DNA of 64,000 nucleotides from Paracoccus sediminis. Lineage in GTDB: Bacteria > Pseudomonadota > Alphaproteobacteria > Rhodobacterales > Rhodobacteraceae. Location: assembly GCF_900188295.1 (NCBI RefSeq), contig NZ_FZNM01000004.1:1-64000 (forward strand), written 5' to 3'. The notes under the pieces were generated by a model. It made no database searches, was not told the origin of the DNA, and saw nothing but the letters and a program-made list of their open reading frames with translations. The position numbers and the translations under genes were made by a program. This document shows positions 17,270 to 25,078 of the stretch, one piece after another (within the stretch, counting starts at the first letter, position 1; each line of letters starts with the position of its first letter).

Positions 17270-17539
17270 TCCCAGATCGTTCTTTTCATGGCGAATGAGG
17301 CTTTCGATGCCGTGCCGCCTTCTTCCCAGGCGAAGGCTGGCCCTGACACACGTCGTCCCTGCAAGGGCGGACGTGACGTGGGCCAACTACTCCCATACCA
17401 ACCTCGGCAAGACGGGAAACCAAGCCTGCTCCACAAGCCGGGGATGGATTTCGTCGATCATCGGGGCGCGCAAGGATCGATGCTTCGATGCTATTCGGCA
17501 CGTCCGGCGAACTGGCCCAGATTCCGGATCCATAGATCT

Positions 17540-17700
17540 TCAGAACGGAAACAGGACGGTGGCCCGAGGGCGACTGCGGAGGAGAAAGAATCTGGGCATT
17601 GGCCGTAGCAGGTGGCGACGCGCCTCCAATCCTTCAGCCGACCGAACACGATCTGCCGCCCAATTGCTGCTTCACAGGTTGCGCATGTCTGTCCGCTGGC
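17540..17700 (-). pseudogene. C-terminal remnant of an IS5-family transposase
   Basis: The minus strand reads VFGRLKDWRRVATCYGQCPD followed by SFSSAVAL, which matches the conserved C-terminus of IS5/IS427-group transposases (FGRLKDWRR.ATRYD, then the final hydrophobic stretch). After AL a one-base loss shifts the frame; restoring it gives GATVLFPF and a stop at 17540-17542, the normal end of the family. The rest of the element is missing. The bases 17270-17539 and 17701-17736 around it show no gene; a ribosome site (GAGGGAGGGA) for the TRAP binding protein is at about 17717-17727. Confidence 0.75.
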
Positions 17701-17736
17701 GCTAGTTTCTTTCGATCCGAGGGAGGGACTTGAGAC

Positions 17737-18705
17737 ATGAAGCATTTTGTTGCCGCCGCTTTGCTTGGCTCGCTGTTTGCCGCGCCTGTTGCCGCGCAGG
17801 AAATCAAGATCGGCTATGCGCTGGCCGAGGACAGTCATTATGGCGCGGGGGCCAGGGCTTTCGAAGAGTCGCTGAAGGCCAGTCTGGGGGACCAATTCAG
17901 CTTTCGTCATTTTCCATCCTCGGGCCTCGGAGGCGAGCGCGAGGTTCTGGAAGGGCTGCAACTCGGGACGGTCGAGATGACCATTGCCTCGGACGGCACC
18001 CTGTGGAACTTCGTTCCCGAAGTCGGCGTTCTGGGCATCCCGTTCCTGCTCCGCGACAAGGAACATGCCCGCGCCGTTCTGGATGGCGAAATTGGCGACG
18101 AGATGCTTGCCAAGTTCGATGATGCGGGTCTGCACGCACTGGCATGGGGAGAGCAGGGTTTCCGCCATATCACCAGCAACCGTGGTCCCATTGAGACCCC
18201 AGCCGATCTTGCGGGCCTCAAGATCCGCACCATGGAAAACCCGGTTCACATCGAGGCGTTCCGTGCCCTTGGCGCAGCCCCCACGCCCATGGCATGGCCC
18301 GAGGTGATCGGCGCCCTGCAGCAAGGGGCGATCGACGGTCAGGAAAACCCGCTTTCCGTAATCGTCTCGGCCAAGCTGAACGAGGTGCAGAAGAACCTGA
18401 CGCTGGACGGGCATGTCTATTCCTCGACGATCATCCTCGTCTCGCCGTCGCTCTGGGGTACGCTTGACGATGAGCAGAAGGCCGCCTTCGAAAAAGCCGC
18501 CGACGACGCCGTCGTCGCCATGCGTGCCTATGTGGACGAGGTGGATGCATCGGGTGTGGCCCAGTTGCAGCAAGCCGGCATGACGGTGAACGAGTTGACG
18601 CCCGAACAGAAAGCCGCCTTCCGCGATGCCTTGGCCGAACCTTACAAGTCCTATGAAGCGCAGTTCGGCAAGGATCTGATGGACCGGATTCAGGCGGTCG
18701 AGTAA
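17737..18705 (+). CDS. TRAP transporter substrate-binding protein (DctP family)
   Basis: This is the periplasmic receptor of a TRAP importer, 322 residues. The signal peptide ends at APVAAQE (about residue 21). DctP features include FPSSGLGGEREVLEGLQLG near residue 60-80, and the ligand-contact segment ADLAGLKIRTMENPVH with the conserved Arg that binds a carboxylate, then GALQQGAIDGQENPLS. GAGGGAGGGA precedes ATG 17737. The DctQ and DctM subunits follow directly. The substrate is a carboxylic acid by family. Confidence 0.95.
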   Translation: MKHFVAAALLGSLFAAPVAAQEIKIGYALAEDSHYGAGARAFEESLKASLGDQFSFRHFPSSGLGGEREVLEGLQLGTVEMTIASDGTLWNFVPEVGVLGIPFLLRDKEHARAVLDGEIGDEMLAKFDDAGLHALAWGEQGFRHITSNRGPIETPADLAGLKIRTMENPVHIEAFRALGAAPTPMAWPEVIGALQQGAIDGQENPLSVIVSAKLNEVQKNLTLDGHVYSSTIILVSPSLWGTLDDEQKAAFEKAADDAVVAMRAYVDEVDASGVAQLQQAGMTVNELTPEQKAAFRDALAEPYKSYEAQFGKDLMDRIQAVE

Positions 18706-18709
18706 TCCG

Positions 18710-19204
18710 GTGCGCCGTCTTGAAAACGCCTTCGTGACGCTGAACGGCATCGTGCTGGTGCTTGGGCTGATGGTAATGTCGGTCATTCTCGGGTGGAATG
18801 TCCTTGGCCGCTATCTCACGGGCAATTCGCTGACCTGGGCAGACGAGGTGGCGCGCTATTCGATGATCTGGCTGACCTTTCTCGGCAGCGGGCTGGCGCT
18901 GCGCGAGGGCGCGCATGCCGCCATCACCAATGCACAGGACGCGATGCCGGGTCCGTTGCAGCACGCGTTGCGCGTCCTGATCCTGCTGGCGCTGCTGGGC
19001 TTCTTTGCGTTCATGGTATGGGTCGGCATCGACTATATGAACCGGATGGCCGTCCAGCGGTCGGCCGCCTTGCGTGTTCCGATGAAATGGGTCTACGCGG
19101 CAATGCCGGCGGGCTTTGCCCTGATGATCGTTCATCTGGCATTGATGGCGCCGCGCTATCTGCGGGCGGGCCTGCAACATTCGGAAGAGACCGCCCTTGG
19201 CTGA
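18710..19204 (+). CDS. TRAP transporter small permease (DctQ family)
   Basis: The 164-residue protein has four membrane helices (about 10-32, 50-68, 88-108, 128-148) and the DctQ motif SLTWADEVARYSMIWLTFLG. Start GTG 18710 lies 4 bp after the DctP stop. It bridges the DctM channel subunit and the binding protein. Confidence 0.92.
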   Translation: MRRLENAFVTLNGIVLVLGLMVMSVILGWNVLGRYLTGNSLTWADEVARYSMIWLTFLGSGLALREGAHAAITNAQDAMPGPLQHALRVLILLALLGFFAFMVWVGIDYMNRMAVQRSAALRVPMKWVYAAMPAGFALMIVHLALMAPRYLRAGLQHSEETALG

Positions 19205-20486
19205 GATCATGATCGCCGCCTTCCTGATCCTGATGATTATGGGGGTTCCCGTCGCATTCAGCCTCGCCATGGCGGCCTTTGCGGCGGTGGCGATTGATGG
19301 ACGCTATCCGATGGTTGTGGTGGTGAAGGAAATGTTCACCGGCCTTGACAGCTTTCCGCTTCTGGCGGTGCCGTTTTTCATCCTTGCGGCCGAAATCATG
19401 TCCACGGGCGCCATATCGCGCATGTTGCTGCGGTTCGCGTCGCAATTTGTAGGCCATCTGCGGGGTGGGCTGGGCTATGCAAACGTGCTGACGGGAACCC
19501 TTTTTGCCGGAATCTCGGGTTCGGCCCTAGCGTCGGCCGCGGGGCCGGGGGCGATGATGGCCCGGATGATGGAGCGGAGCGGCTATTCCAAGGCCTATGC
19601 CGGCGCGCTGACGATCTCGGTTTCGGTCGTGGACCCGATCATACCGCCGTCGATTACGATGATTATCTATGCGCTACAGGATCGTAACGTATCGGTGGGC
19701 TCACTGTTCATGGCGGGCGTGCTGCCGGGCTTGCTGATCTCGGGCCTCGTCGCCGGGGTGAACTGGTGGATCAGTCGCAAGCGCGACTATCGCAGCCAAG
19801 AGGCCCGGCCGTCGGCATCGGAAATGCTGCGCAACACGATCGCCGCATTGCCGGCGCTGCTGCTGATCGTCGCGATCGTCGGGGGCATCCGCGGCGGTAT
19901 CTGCACTCCGACCGAGGCGTCGGTGGTGGCAGTCTTTTATGCCATCATCGCCAGCGCGGTTATCTATCGCGGCTTTACCCTTACCGATCTGTGGGGGGCT
20001 TTCCTGCGTTCGGCGATCATGTCGGTCGCCGTGCTGATGATCTTGGCCTCGGCCCGCGCCTTTGCGTGGGTGCTGATTATCGAGGGGGTTCCGCAAGCCA
20101 TGGCCGATGCCGTGATTGCGATGGACCTGTCGCCTGTCGCCTTTCTTCTGATGGTCAATGTTCTGCTGCTGTTCTTTGGCATGTTCATGGATCCGCTGCC
20201 GGGTGTCATGATCCTGGTTCCGATCCTGGCACCCATTGCCCATGGCCTCGGCATCGCGCCGGATCAATTCGCCATTATCGTCATCGTCAACTTGACGTTC
20301 GGCCTCATGACCCCGCCGGTGGGCGGGCTGATATTTGTCGTCGCTTCGGCCACCAAGCAAAAGCCGTCGGCGCTGGTGCGAGAGTTGCCGCCCTTTTTCC
20401 TTGCGGCGATTGCGTCGCTGCTGATCCTGACCTTTGTGCCCGCTTTGTCGACCTGGCTGCCCATGGTCAGCGGCTTTGGCCGCTGA
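19197..20486 (+). CDS. TRAP transporter large permease (DctM family)
   Basis: The 429-residue protein has about 12 hydrophobic segments and DctM signatures: PFFILAAEIMSTGAISRML, GTLFAGISGSALASAAGPG, and LTFGLMTPPVGGLIFV near the end. The start is TTG 19197, which overlaps the dctQ stop and lies about 8 bases after GGAAGAGA; ATG 19209 is the alternative but is too far from that site. It completes a dctPQM operon that imports an organic acid with the sodium gradient. Confidence 0.95.
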   Translation: MAEIMIAAFLILMIMGVPVAFSLAMAAFAAVAIDGRYPMVVVVKEMFTGLDSFPLLAVPFFILAAEIMSTGAISRMLLRFASQFVGHLRGGLGYANVLTGTLFAGISGSALASAAGPGAMMARMMERSGYSKAYAGALTISVSVVDPIIPPSITMIIYALQDRNVSVGSLFMAGVLPGLLISGLVAGVNWWISRKRDYRSQEARPSASEMLRNTIAALPALLLIVAIVGGIRGGICTPTEASVVAVFYAIIASAVIYRGFTLTDLWGAFLRSAIMSVAVLMILASARAFAWVLIIEGVPQAMADAVIAMDLSPVAFLLMVNVLLLFFGMFMDPLPGVMILVPILAPIAHGLGIAPDQFAIIVIVNLTFGLMTPPVGGLIFVVASATKQKPSALVRELPPFFLAAIASLLILTFVPALSTWLPMVSGFGR

Positions 20487-20561
20487 GATGTGACAAGGAG
20501 ACAGGATTTTCCTCTGCCGGCATCCGCTTGGCGCCATACTGTTTCCGGCTTGACGTCACCG

Positions 20562-20737
20562 TCCCAAGCTTTGGCGTTCCACATCATGCGCAACGAACTG
20601 GCCGCGGCCGAGGAACCCCGGTCGGAATGGCGCCTGTTCCGGCTGGGGATTTCTTGCGCGAGCCGAAGGCGTTCGAACTGCACCCGCCGCTGGACGCGCA
20701 TGTCGCGCCGACCGCGACGACGTTTCAGGCAACTTTC
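20562..20737 (+). pseudogene. Frameshifted fragment of a DUF3883 (NO VEIN C-terminal) domain
   Basis: One frame gives FHIMRNELAAAEE and SEWRLFRL; the next frame continues DFLREPKAFELHPP and TTFQATF. Inserting one T after CTG at about 20645 joins them through a Trp (RLWDF), which is the expected DUF3883 layout (a N-E-hydrophobic helix, a YRL-DF-P strand, and a closing RASF-like end). Everything upstream of the domain is missing, only 75 bp after the dctM stop. DUF3883 is a nuclease-associated domain found in restriction and defence-type proteins, so this is probably the scar of a lost defence or mobile locus. Confidence 0.65.
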
Positions 20738-20745
20738 CCTGAGGC

Positions 20746-20961
20746 TCAGTCGAACAGCCGCTCTGGCTGTTCGTGCCACGGCAGGGCCGCAACGTCGGTC
20801 AGTTTCAGCAGGGTCACGGCGGGCACCTCGCGCTTGTGGATCTGGCGCTTGAAAACATCCGGCGCAAGATAGGGCTGCGACCGAAAATCCGTCCCGCCCT
20901 GTGTCCGGGCATACGCGATCCATTCCAGGGAATTGGCGGCGCGATAAATCCTTCTTGGCAT
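20746..20961 (-). CDS. Small hypothetical protein, 71 residues
   Basis: I do not recognise this protein. The frame has strongly GC-biased third positions, as in real local genes, and a plausible composition (ANSLEWIAYARTQGGTDFRS, then PYLAPDVFKRQ, KLTDVAALPWHEQPERLFD). It is soluble, without signal peptide or membrane segment. ATG 20961 has no clear Shine-Dalgarno sequence and opens into an AT-rich divergent region. It converges on the DUF3883 fragment, so it may be the last survivor of the same lost locus, or the C-terminal piece of a larger protein. Confidence 0.5.
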   Translation of the reverse strand: MPRRIYRAANSLEWIAYARTQGGTDFRSQPYLAPDVFKRQIHKREVPAVTLLKLTDVAALPWHEQPERLFD

Positions 20962-21100
20962 CCAACCATATATTTTTCATGGAGAAACAATTGAAAATTT
21001 TCATATTTTCTTGTTCTTTTTTACTGTGTTCCCTGAAAAAGAATTATTGCCAAATCCTTTACCGAGGTTTCTAATTCCTGAACACACGACCGAGGGGACC
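20962..21100. promoter_or_regulatory. AT-rich divergent promoter region
   Basis: About 140 bp between the 71-aa gene (minus) and the next gene (plus) is far more AT-rich than the rest of the window, with runs such as ATATATTTTTC and TTCTTGTTCTTTTTTAC. It should contain promoters for one or both genes. The composition contrast suggests foreign origin or a binding site for a nucleoid protein; I cannot assign -35/-10 boxes. Confidence 0.4.
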
Positions 21101-21946
21101 ATGCTCATGTCACACAGCCCTGCCTACAAGCAGTTGCTGACCTTGATCGGCGCGCGAAGCCAGCAATGGCTGCGATTCCAGATTGAACAGTTCCCGACCG
21201 AAGCCCGGCTGGATCACGATCATCTGGACAATCTGGCCGAAATTGCAGTTGCTGCATATATTTGTACCGGACTGCGCGGAACCGCCGCGCCGGTTGAAAG
21301 CTTTCTTCGCGGACATTTTACACCGGATTTCGTCGGCATATTCCTGTCGTCACTTGGGCGGGGCAGGGCGCGGACCAGTCGGGGCACCGCCATGTTCAGA
21401 ATTCTGACGCCGGAAGACCGGGCAGGCATCGAATTGTGGCAGCCCTTGTCCCTGGCGGATCGCCTGGCATTGTCCGACCGCCTGGACGCGCCCCTTCTGG
21501 CCGAGGCGCAGGCTTTTCTGAAAGCACCTGTTCCCGAAGAACAGCTGACCGAGGGGGTAATCGACACATATGCGCGGGTTCTGGCCCTGTGTTATCGGTT
21601 CGGTGCGGAACGGCCGCGTTTTGCCGATTCCCGCACCTATGGCGATGCCTATGCCAACTGCCTGCGCTTTGCGGATTGGGCACAACGCAAGGGCCGGCTG
21701 ACGCCCTTGGCGCAATTGTGCTTCTGTCTTCGCCTGATCGACCCGGATCATGACGTGTCGCCGATGCTGGCCGATATCGTGGCCAGCCAGCGGCCCGACG
21801 GATCGTTTCCCGTCCAGGTGGGCTTTGGAACCGGCGATCAGGATCGAGAGGCACTGGCCCCCACTCTGGCTGCCTTGGTGGCTGTGCACATGGCCGTGTA
21901 CCGCCAGTGGCGCCGTCCCCAGCCCACCTTGCCCCTGGCGGCCTAG
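21101..21946 (+). CDS. Hypothetical protein with a possible alpha/alpha-toroid (terpene-cyclase-like) fold
   Basis: No confident family name. The 281-residue protein is helical, soluble and without signal peptide. Near the C-terminus, [18 protein letters not shown] followed by [19 protein letters not shown] resembles the QW-type repeats of alpha/alpha-toroid proteins such as squalene cyclases and prenyltransferase beta subunits. An earlier segment ([28 protein letters not shown]) could be another pair of barrel helices. GAGGGG lies before ATG 21101; ATG 21107 is the alternative. It ends 4 bp into the formate-THF ligase stop (convergent). It is next to an AT-rich region and a decayed locus, so it may be accessory. 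Confidence 0.65.
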   Translation: MLMSHSPAYKQLLTLIGARSQQWLRFQIEQFPTEARLDHDHLDNLAEIAVAAYICTGLRGTAAPVESFLRGHFTPDFVGIFLSSLGRGRARTSRGTAMFRILTPEDRAGIELWQPLSLADRLALSDRLDAPLLAEAQAFLKAPVPEEQLTEGVIDTYARVLALCYRFGAERPRFADSRTYGDAYANCLRFADWAQRKGRLTPLAQLCFCLRLIDPDHDVSPMLADIVASQRPDGSFPVQVGFGTGDQDREALAPTLAALVAVHMAVYRQWRRPQPTLPLAA

Positions 21947-23613
21947 AACAGCCCGTCGATCTGTCCTCTGTCGTTCAATCCAATGGTTCGGGCTGCCGGA
22001 TGGCGGGGCAAGCCGGGCATGGTCATCACCTGTCCGCAGATCGCCACCACAAAGCCCGCACCGGCGTTCAGACGGACCTCTCGCACCGGGATGACGTGGC
22101 CTTCGGGCGCGCCGCGCAGGGCGGGATCGGTTGAAAAGGAATATTGCGTCTTGGCGATACAGATCGGCAAATGGCCATGGCCCTCCTCCTCCCACTGATC
22201 CAGCTGGGCGCGAACACCGGGCAGGGCCTCGACATGCGCGGCCCGATGGATGCGGGTGCAGATCGTTTCGATCTTTTGCCAAAGCGGCATGGAATTAGGA
22301 TAAAGCGTGTGGAAATCCCTGTCGCCCTGCTGCACCAGATCGACCACCTTGTGCGCCAGATCCTCGGCCCCGGCGCCGCCTTGCGCCCAATGACGGCACA
22401 GGATCGCCTCGGTTCCATGACGATGACAGTAATCCTTCAGCGCCGCGATCTCGGCCGGGGTGTCGCCGTCGAAGTGATTTGCGGCAACCACCAGAGGCAG
22501 GCCGAAGCCCCGCAAGTTCTCGATATGGCGGCCCAGGTTCGCGCAGCCCCGCGTGACCGCTGCGACATTTTCCGTGCCAAGGTCGTTTCTGGCCACGCCG
22601 CCGTTCATCTTGAGGGCGCGGATGGTGGCAACCAGAACCACGGCGGCAGGCGACAGGCCCGCCAGACGGCATTTGATATCCAGGAACTTCTCGGCCCCCA
22701 GGTCGGCGCCGAAACCGGCCTCGGTCACGACGTATTCGGACAGGCGCAACGCCGTGTCGGTGGCGATCACGCTGTTGCAGCCATGGGCGATGTTGGCAAA
22801 GGGACCGCCATGGACCAGGGCGGGATTGTTTTCCAGGGTCTGCACCAGGTTCGGCTGCAAGGCGTCGCGCAACAGAACGGTCATCGCGCCATCGGCTTGC
22901 AGGTCGCGCGCCGTGACGGGGCGGCGGTCGCGGGTATAGGCCACGACGATCCGGCCCAGACGTGCGTGCAGGTCGTCCAGGTCGCGGGCGAGACAGAGGA
23001 TCGCCATCACCTCGGACGCGACGGTGATGTCGAAGCCGGTCTGCCGCGCAAAGCCGTTGGACACACCGCCCAGCCCCACCACGATATCGCGCAAGGCGCG
23101 GTCGTTCATGTCCATCACACGGCGCCAGGTGATCCGGCGGGTGTCGATGTCCAGGTCGTTGCCCCAATAGAGGTGGTTGTCGATCATCGCGGCCAGCAGG
23201 TTGTGGGCCGCCGTGATGGCATGGAAATCGCCGGTGAAGTGGAGGTTCATCTCCTCCATCGGGACGATCTGGGCATGGCCACCGCCGGCCGCGCCGCCCT
23301 TCATCCCGAAGTTCGGGCCGAGACTGGCTTCGCGGATGCAGATCGTGGCGCGCTTGCCGATGCGGTTCAGCGCGTCGCCCAGGCCGACGGTGGTGGTCGT
23401 CTTTCCTTCGCCCGCGGGGGTGGGGTTGATGGCCGTCACCAGGACCAGATGACCGCGCGGACGGTCGGCCAGCCGGGCGATGGTATCGTGCGCGATCTTG
23501 GCCTTGTCGTGGCCGTATCGCAGGATGTCGTCTTCCGCCAGGCCCAGCCGCGCGGCAATGCGGGCGATGGGCAGCTTGTGGGCGGCGCGGGCGATCTGAA
23601 GGTCGGTCGTCAT
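21943..23613 (-). CDS. fhs: Formate--tetrahydrofolate ligase
   Basis: This enzyme makes 10-formyl-THF from formate, THF and ATP in one-carbon metabolism. The 556-residue protein has the P-loop [15 protein letters not shown] (about 65-79), the segment [20 protein letters not shown] and [11 protein letters not shown], all typical. ATG 23613 gives the usual family N-terminus ([11 protein letters not shown]); an in-frame ATG at 23652 adds 13 residues without homology, and neither start has a strong ribosome site. It follows the uracil-DNA glycosylase-like gene on the same strand by 66 bp. Convergent with the preceding gene, the stop codons overlapping. Confidence 0.96.
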   Translation of the reverse strand: MTTDLQIARAAHKLPIARIAARLGLAEDDILRYGHDKAKIAHDTIARLADRPRGHLVLVTAINPTPAGEGKTTTTVGLGDALNRIGKRATICIREASLGPNFGMKGGAAGGGHAQIVPMEEMNLHFTGDFHAITAAHNLLAAMIDNHLYWGNDLDIDTRRITWRRVMDMNDRALRDIVVGLGGVSNGFARQTGFDITVASEVMAILCLARDLDDLHARLGRIVVAYTRDRRPVTARDLQADGAMTVLLRDALQPNLVQTLENNPALVHGGPFANIAHGCNSVIATDTALRLSEYVVTEAGFGADLGAEKFLDIKCRLAGLSPAAVVLVATIRALKMNGGVARNDLGTENVAAVTRGCANLGRHIENLRGFGLPLVVAANHFDGDTPAEIAALKDYCHRHGTEAILCRHWAQGGAGAEDLAHKVVDLVQQGDRDFHTLYPNSMPLWQKIETICTRIHRAAHVEALPGVRAQLDQWEEEGHGHLPICIAKTQYSFSTDPALRGAPEGHVIPVREVRLNAGAGFVVAICGQVMTMPGLPRHPAARTIGLNDRGQIDGLF

Positions 23614-23679
23614 GCCGACCGGGATGACGCGGCAGGCGGGGGCTGTCAACATCGCCCGAACAGGGGCCGGACCAAAGGG

Positions 23680-24267
23680 TCAGTCGTTGCGCGCCAGTTC
23701 GGCGCGGATTGCGACACGCAGGTCGGGCAACAGATCCGTCTCGAACCACGGATGGCGGCGCAGCCACCCCGTGTTGCGCCATGACGGATGGGGCAGGGGA
23801 AAGACCGACGGCGCGTGATCCCGCCAGGCCGCGACGGCGCCCGTGACATCGCGCAGGCCCAGATGCCACCGGATCGCATGGCCGCCGACCAGCAGCGTCA
23901 GCCGGGGCCGCAGCCGATCCATCACCTGCGTCCGCCATGTCTTTGCGCACAACGGCGGCGGCGGCAGGTCTGACCCTCGCGCGTCATACCCCGGAAAGCA
24001 GAATGCCATCGGCACGATGGCAATGCGGTCCTGATCGTAGAACAGGTTTTCCGTAACCCCCATCCAGTCGCGCAGCCGGTCCCCGGACCGATCGGTGAAC
24101 GGCCGCCCGCTGAGATGCACCCGCATTCCCGGTGCCTGACCCACGATCAGGATGCGCGCGGCGGACCGGAACCACACCACGGGCCGGGGATCGTGGGCGG
24201 TGGCGGTGGCAGCAAATCGGGACGCGCACAGCCGACAGGCGGCGATGGAATTTTCCAGATGGGACAT
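23680..24267 (-). CDS. Uracil-DNA glycosylase family protein
   Basis: The 195-residue protein has the UDG-fold pattern: CRLCASRFA at the N-terminus, the active-site loop ILIVGQAPGMRVHLSGRPF, then LLVGGHAIRWHLG and the DNA-binding loop HPSWRNTGW near the C-terminus. The group lacks the four-cysteine FeS set of families 4 and 5 and is widespread in Rhodobacteraceae. It probably excises damaged bases, but activity is not established from the sequence. ATG 24267 has a weak ribosome site; an in-frame GTG at 24291 would add 8 residues. Confidence 0.85.
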   Translation of the reverse strand: MSHLENSIAACRLCASRFAATATAHDPRPVVWFRSAARILIVGQAPGMRVHLSGRPFTDRSGDRLRDWMGVTENLFYDQDRIAIVPMAFCFPGYDARGSDLPPPPLCAKTWRTQVMDRLRPRLTLLVGGHAIRWHLGLRDVTGAVAAWRDHAPSVFPLPHPSWRNTGWLRRHPWFETDLLPDLRVAIRAELARND

Positions 24268-24424
24268 AAGGAACAGATAGTGAAAATCCACGCCATTTGA
24301 AGGGTGACAAACGCCTGTTCGAGAGGCATCAAGAAAGGCGAAAACTGGACACGCCACTCGCCTTATCCTAGTGTCGGGATCGCCGCGCGGTGGGGCGAGG
24401 GCTGCGTGGCGGCAGGGATGGCGG

Positions 24425-25078
24425 ATGCTGGAATTCGACAACGTCTCGAAGTCGTTCTGGACGGGAACGCGCCGCAAGGTGATCTTGGACGGGGCGTCCT
24501 TTCGGGTCGAGCTTGGCAACTCGCTGGGCATCCTTGCGCCGAACGGCACCGGCAAGACGACGCTGGTCAACATGATGTGCGGGTTGGAAAAACCTGACGA
24601 GGGGACGATCCGCCGCACCTGCCGCATTTCCTTTCCGCTAGGCTTCATGGGCGGCGTGGTCGGCAAGCATTCGGGAAACGAAAACGCGCGCTATATTGCG
24701 CGGATTTACGGGCTGGATCCCGATTATGTGTCGGCCTTCACGCGCTGGCTGACGGATATCGACGAATATTTCGACATGCCGGTCGGCACCTATTCGGCCG
24801 GGATGCGCCAGCGCTTCACCTTTTCACTGTTGCTGGCGCTGGAATTCGACATCTATCTGATCGACGAGGGGATGCCGCAGACCACCGACGTCGAATTCAA
24901 CCGCAAGGCGGGCGCGGTGCTGTACGACCGTCTGAAGACTGCGACCGTGGTGATCGTGTCCCACCAGCCCGCCACCATTGAAAAATTCTGCCGATCCGCC
25001 GCCATCCTGCGGGACGGGCGGCTGTACTCCTTCGAATCCCTTGCCGAGGCGAAACAGTATTATGACTATACCGCCTAA
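24425..25078 (+). CDS. Capsule polysaccharide export ABC transporter ATP-binding protein (KpsT/CtrD-like)
   Basis: The 217-residue ATPase has Walker A GILAPNGTGKTTL (about 35-47), a shortened helical domain, the signature YSAGMRQR (123-130) and Walker B IYLIDE (143-148) followed by GMPQTTD, the KpsT-type variant. It would drive export of capsular polysaccharide across the inner membrane with a KpsM permease. No kpsM is in this window: the next genes are kpsE-like and kdsA, so the permease must be elsewhere. The 3' end overlaps the kpsE-like gene by 17 bp. Confidence 0.92.
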   Translation: MLEFDNVSKSFWTGTRRKVILDGASFRVELGNSLGILAPNGTGKTTLVNMMCGLEKPDEGTIRRTCRISFPLGFMGGVVGKHSGNENARYIARIYGLDPDYVSAFTRWLTDIDEYFDMPVGTYSAGMRQRFTFSLLLALEFDIYLIDEGMPQTTDVEFNRKAGAVLYDRLKTATVVIVSHQPATIEKFCRSAAILRDGRLYSFESLAEAKQYYDYTA

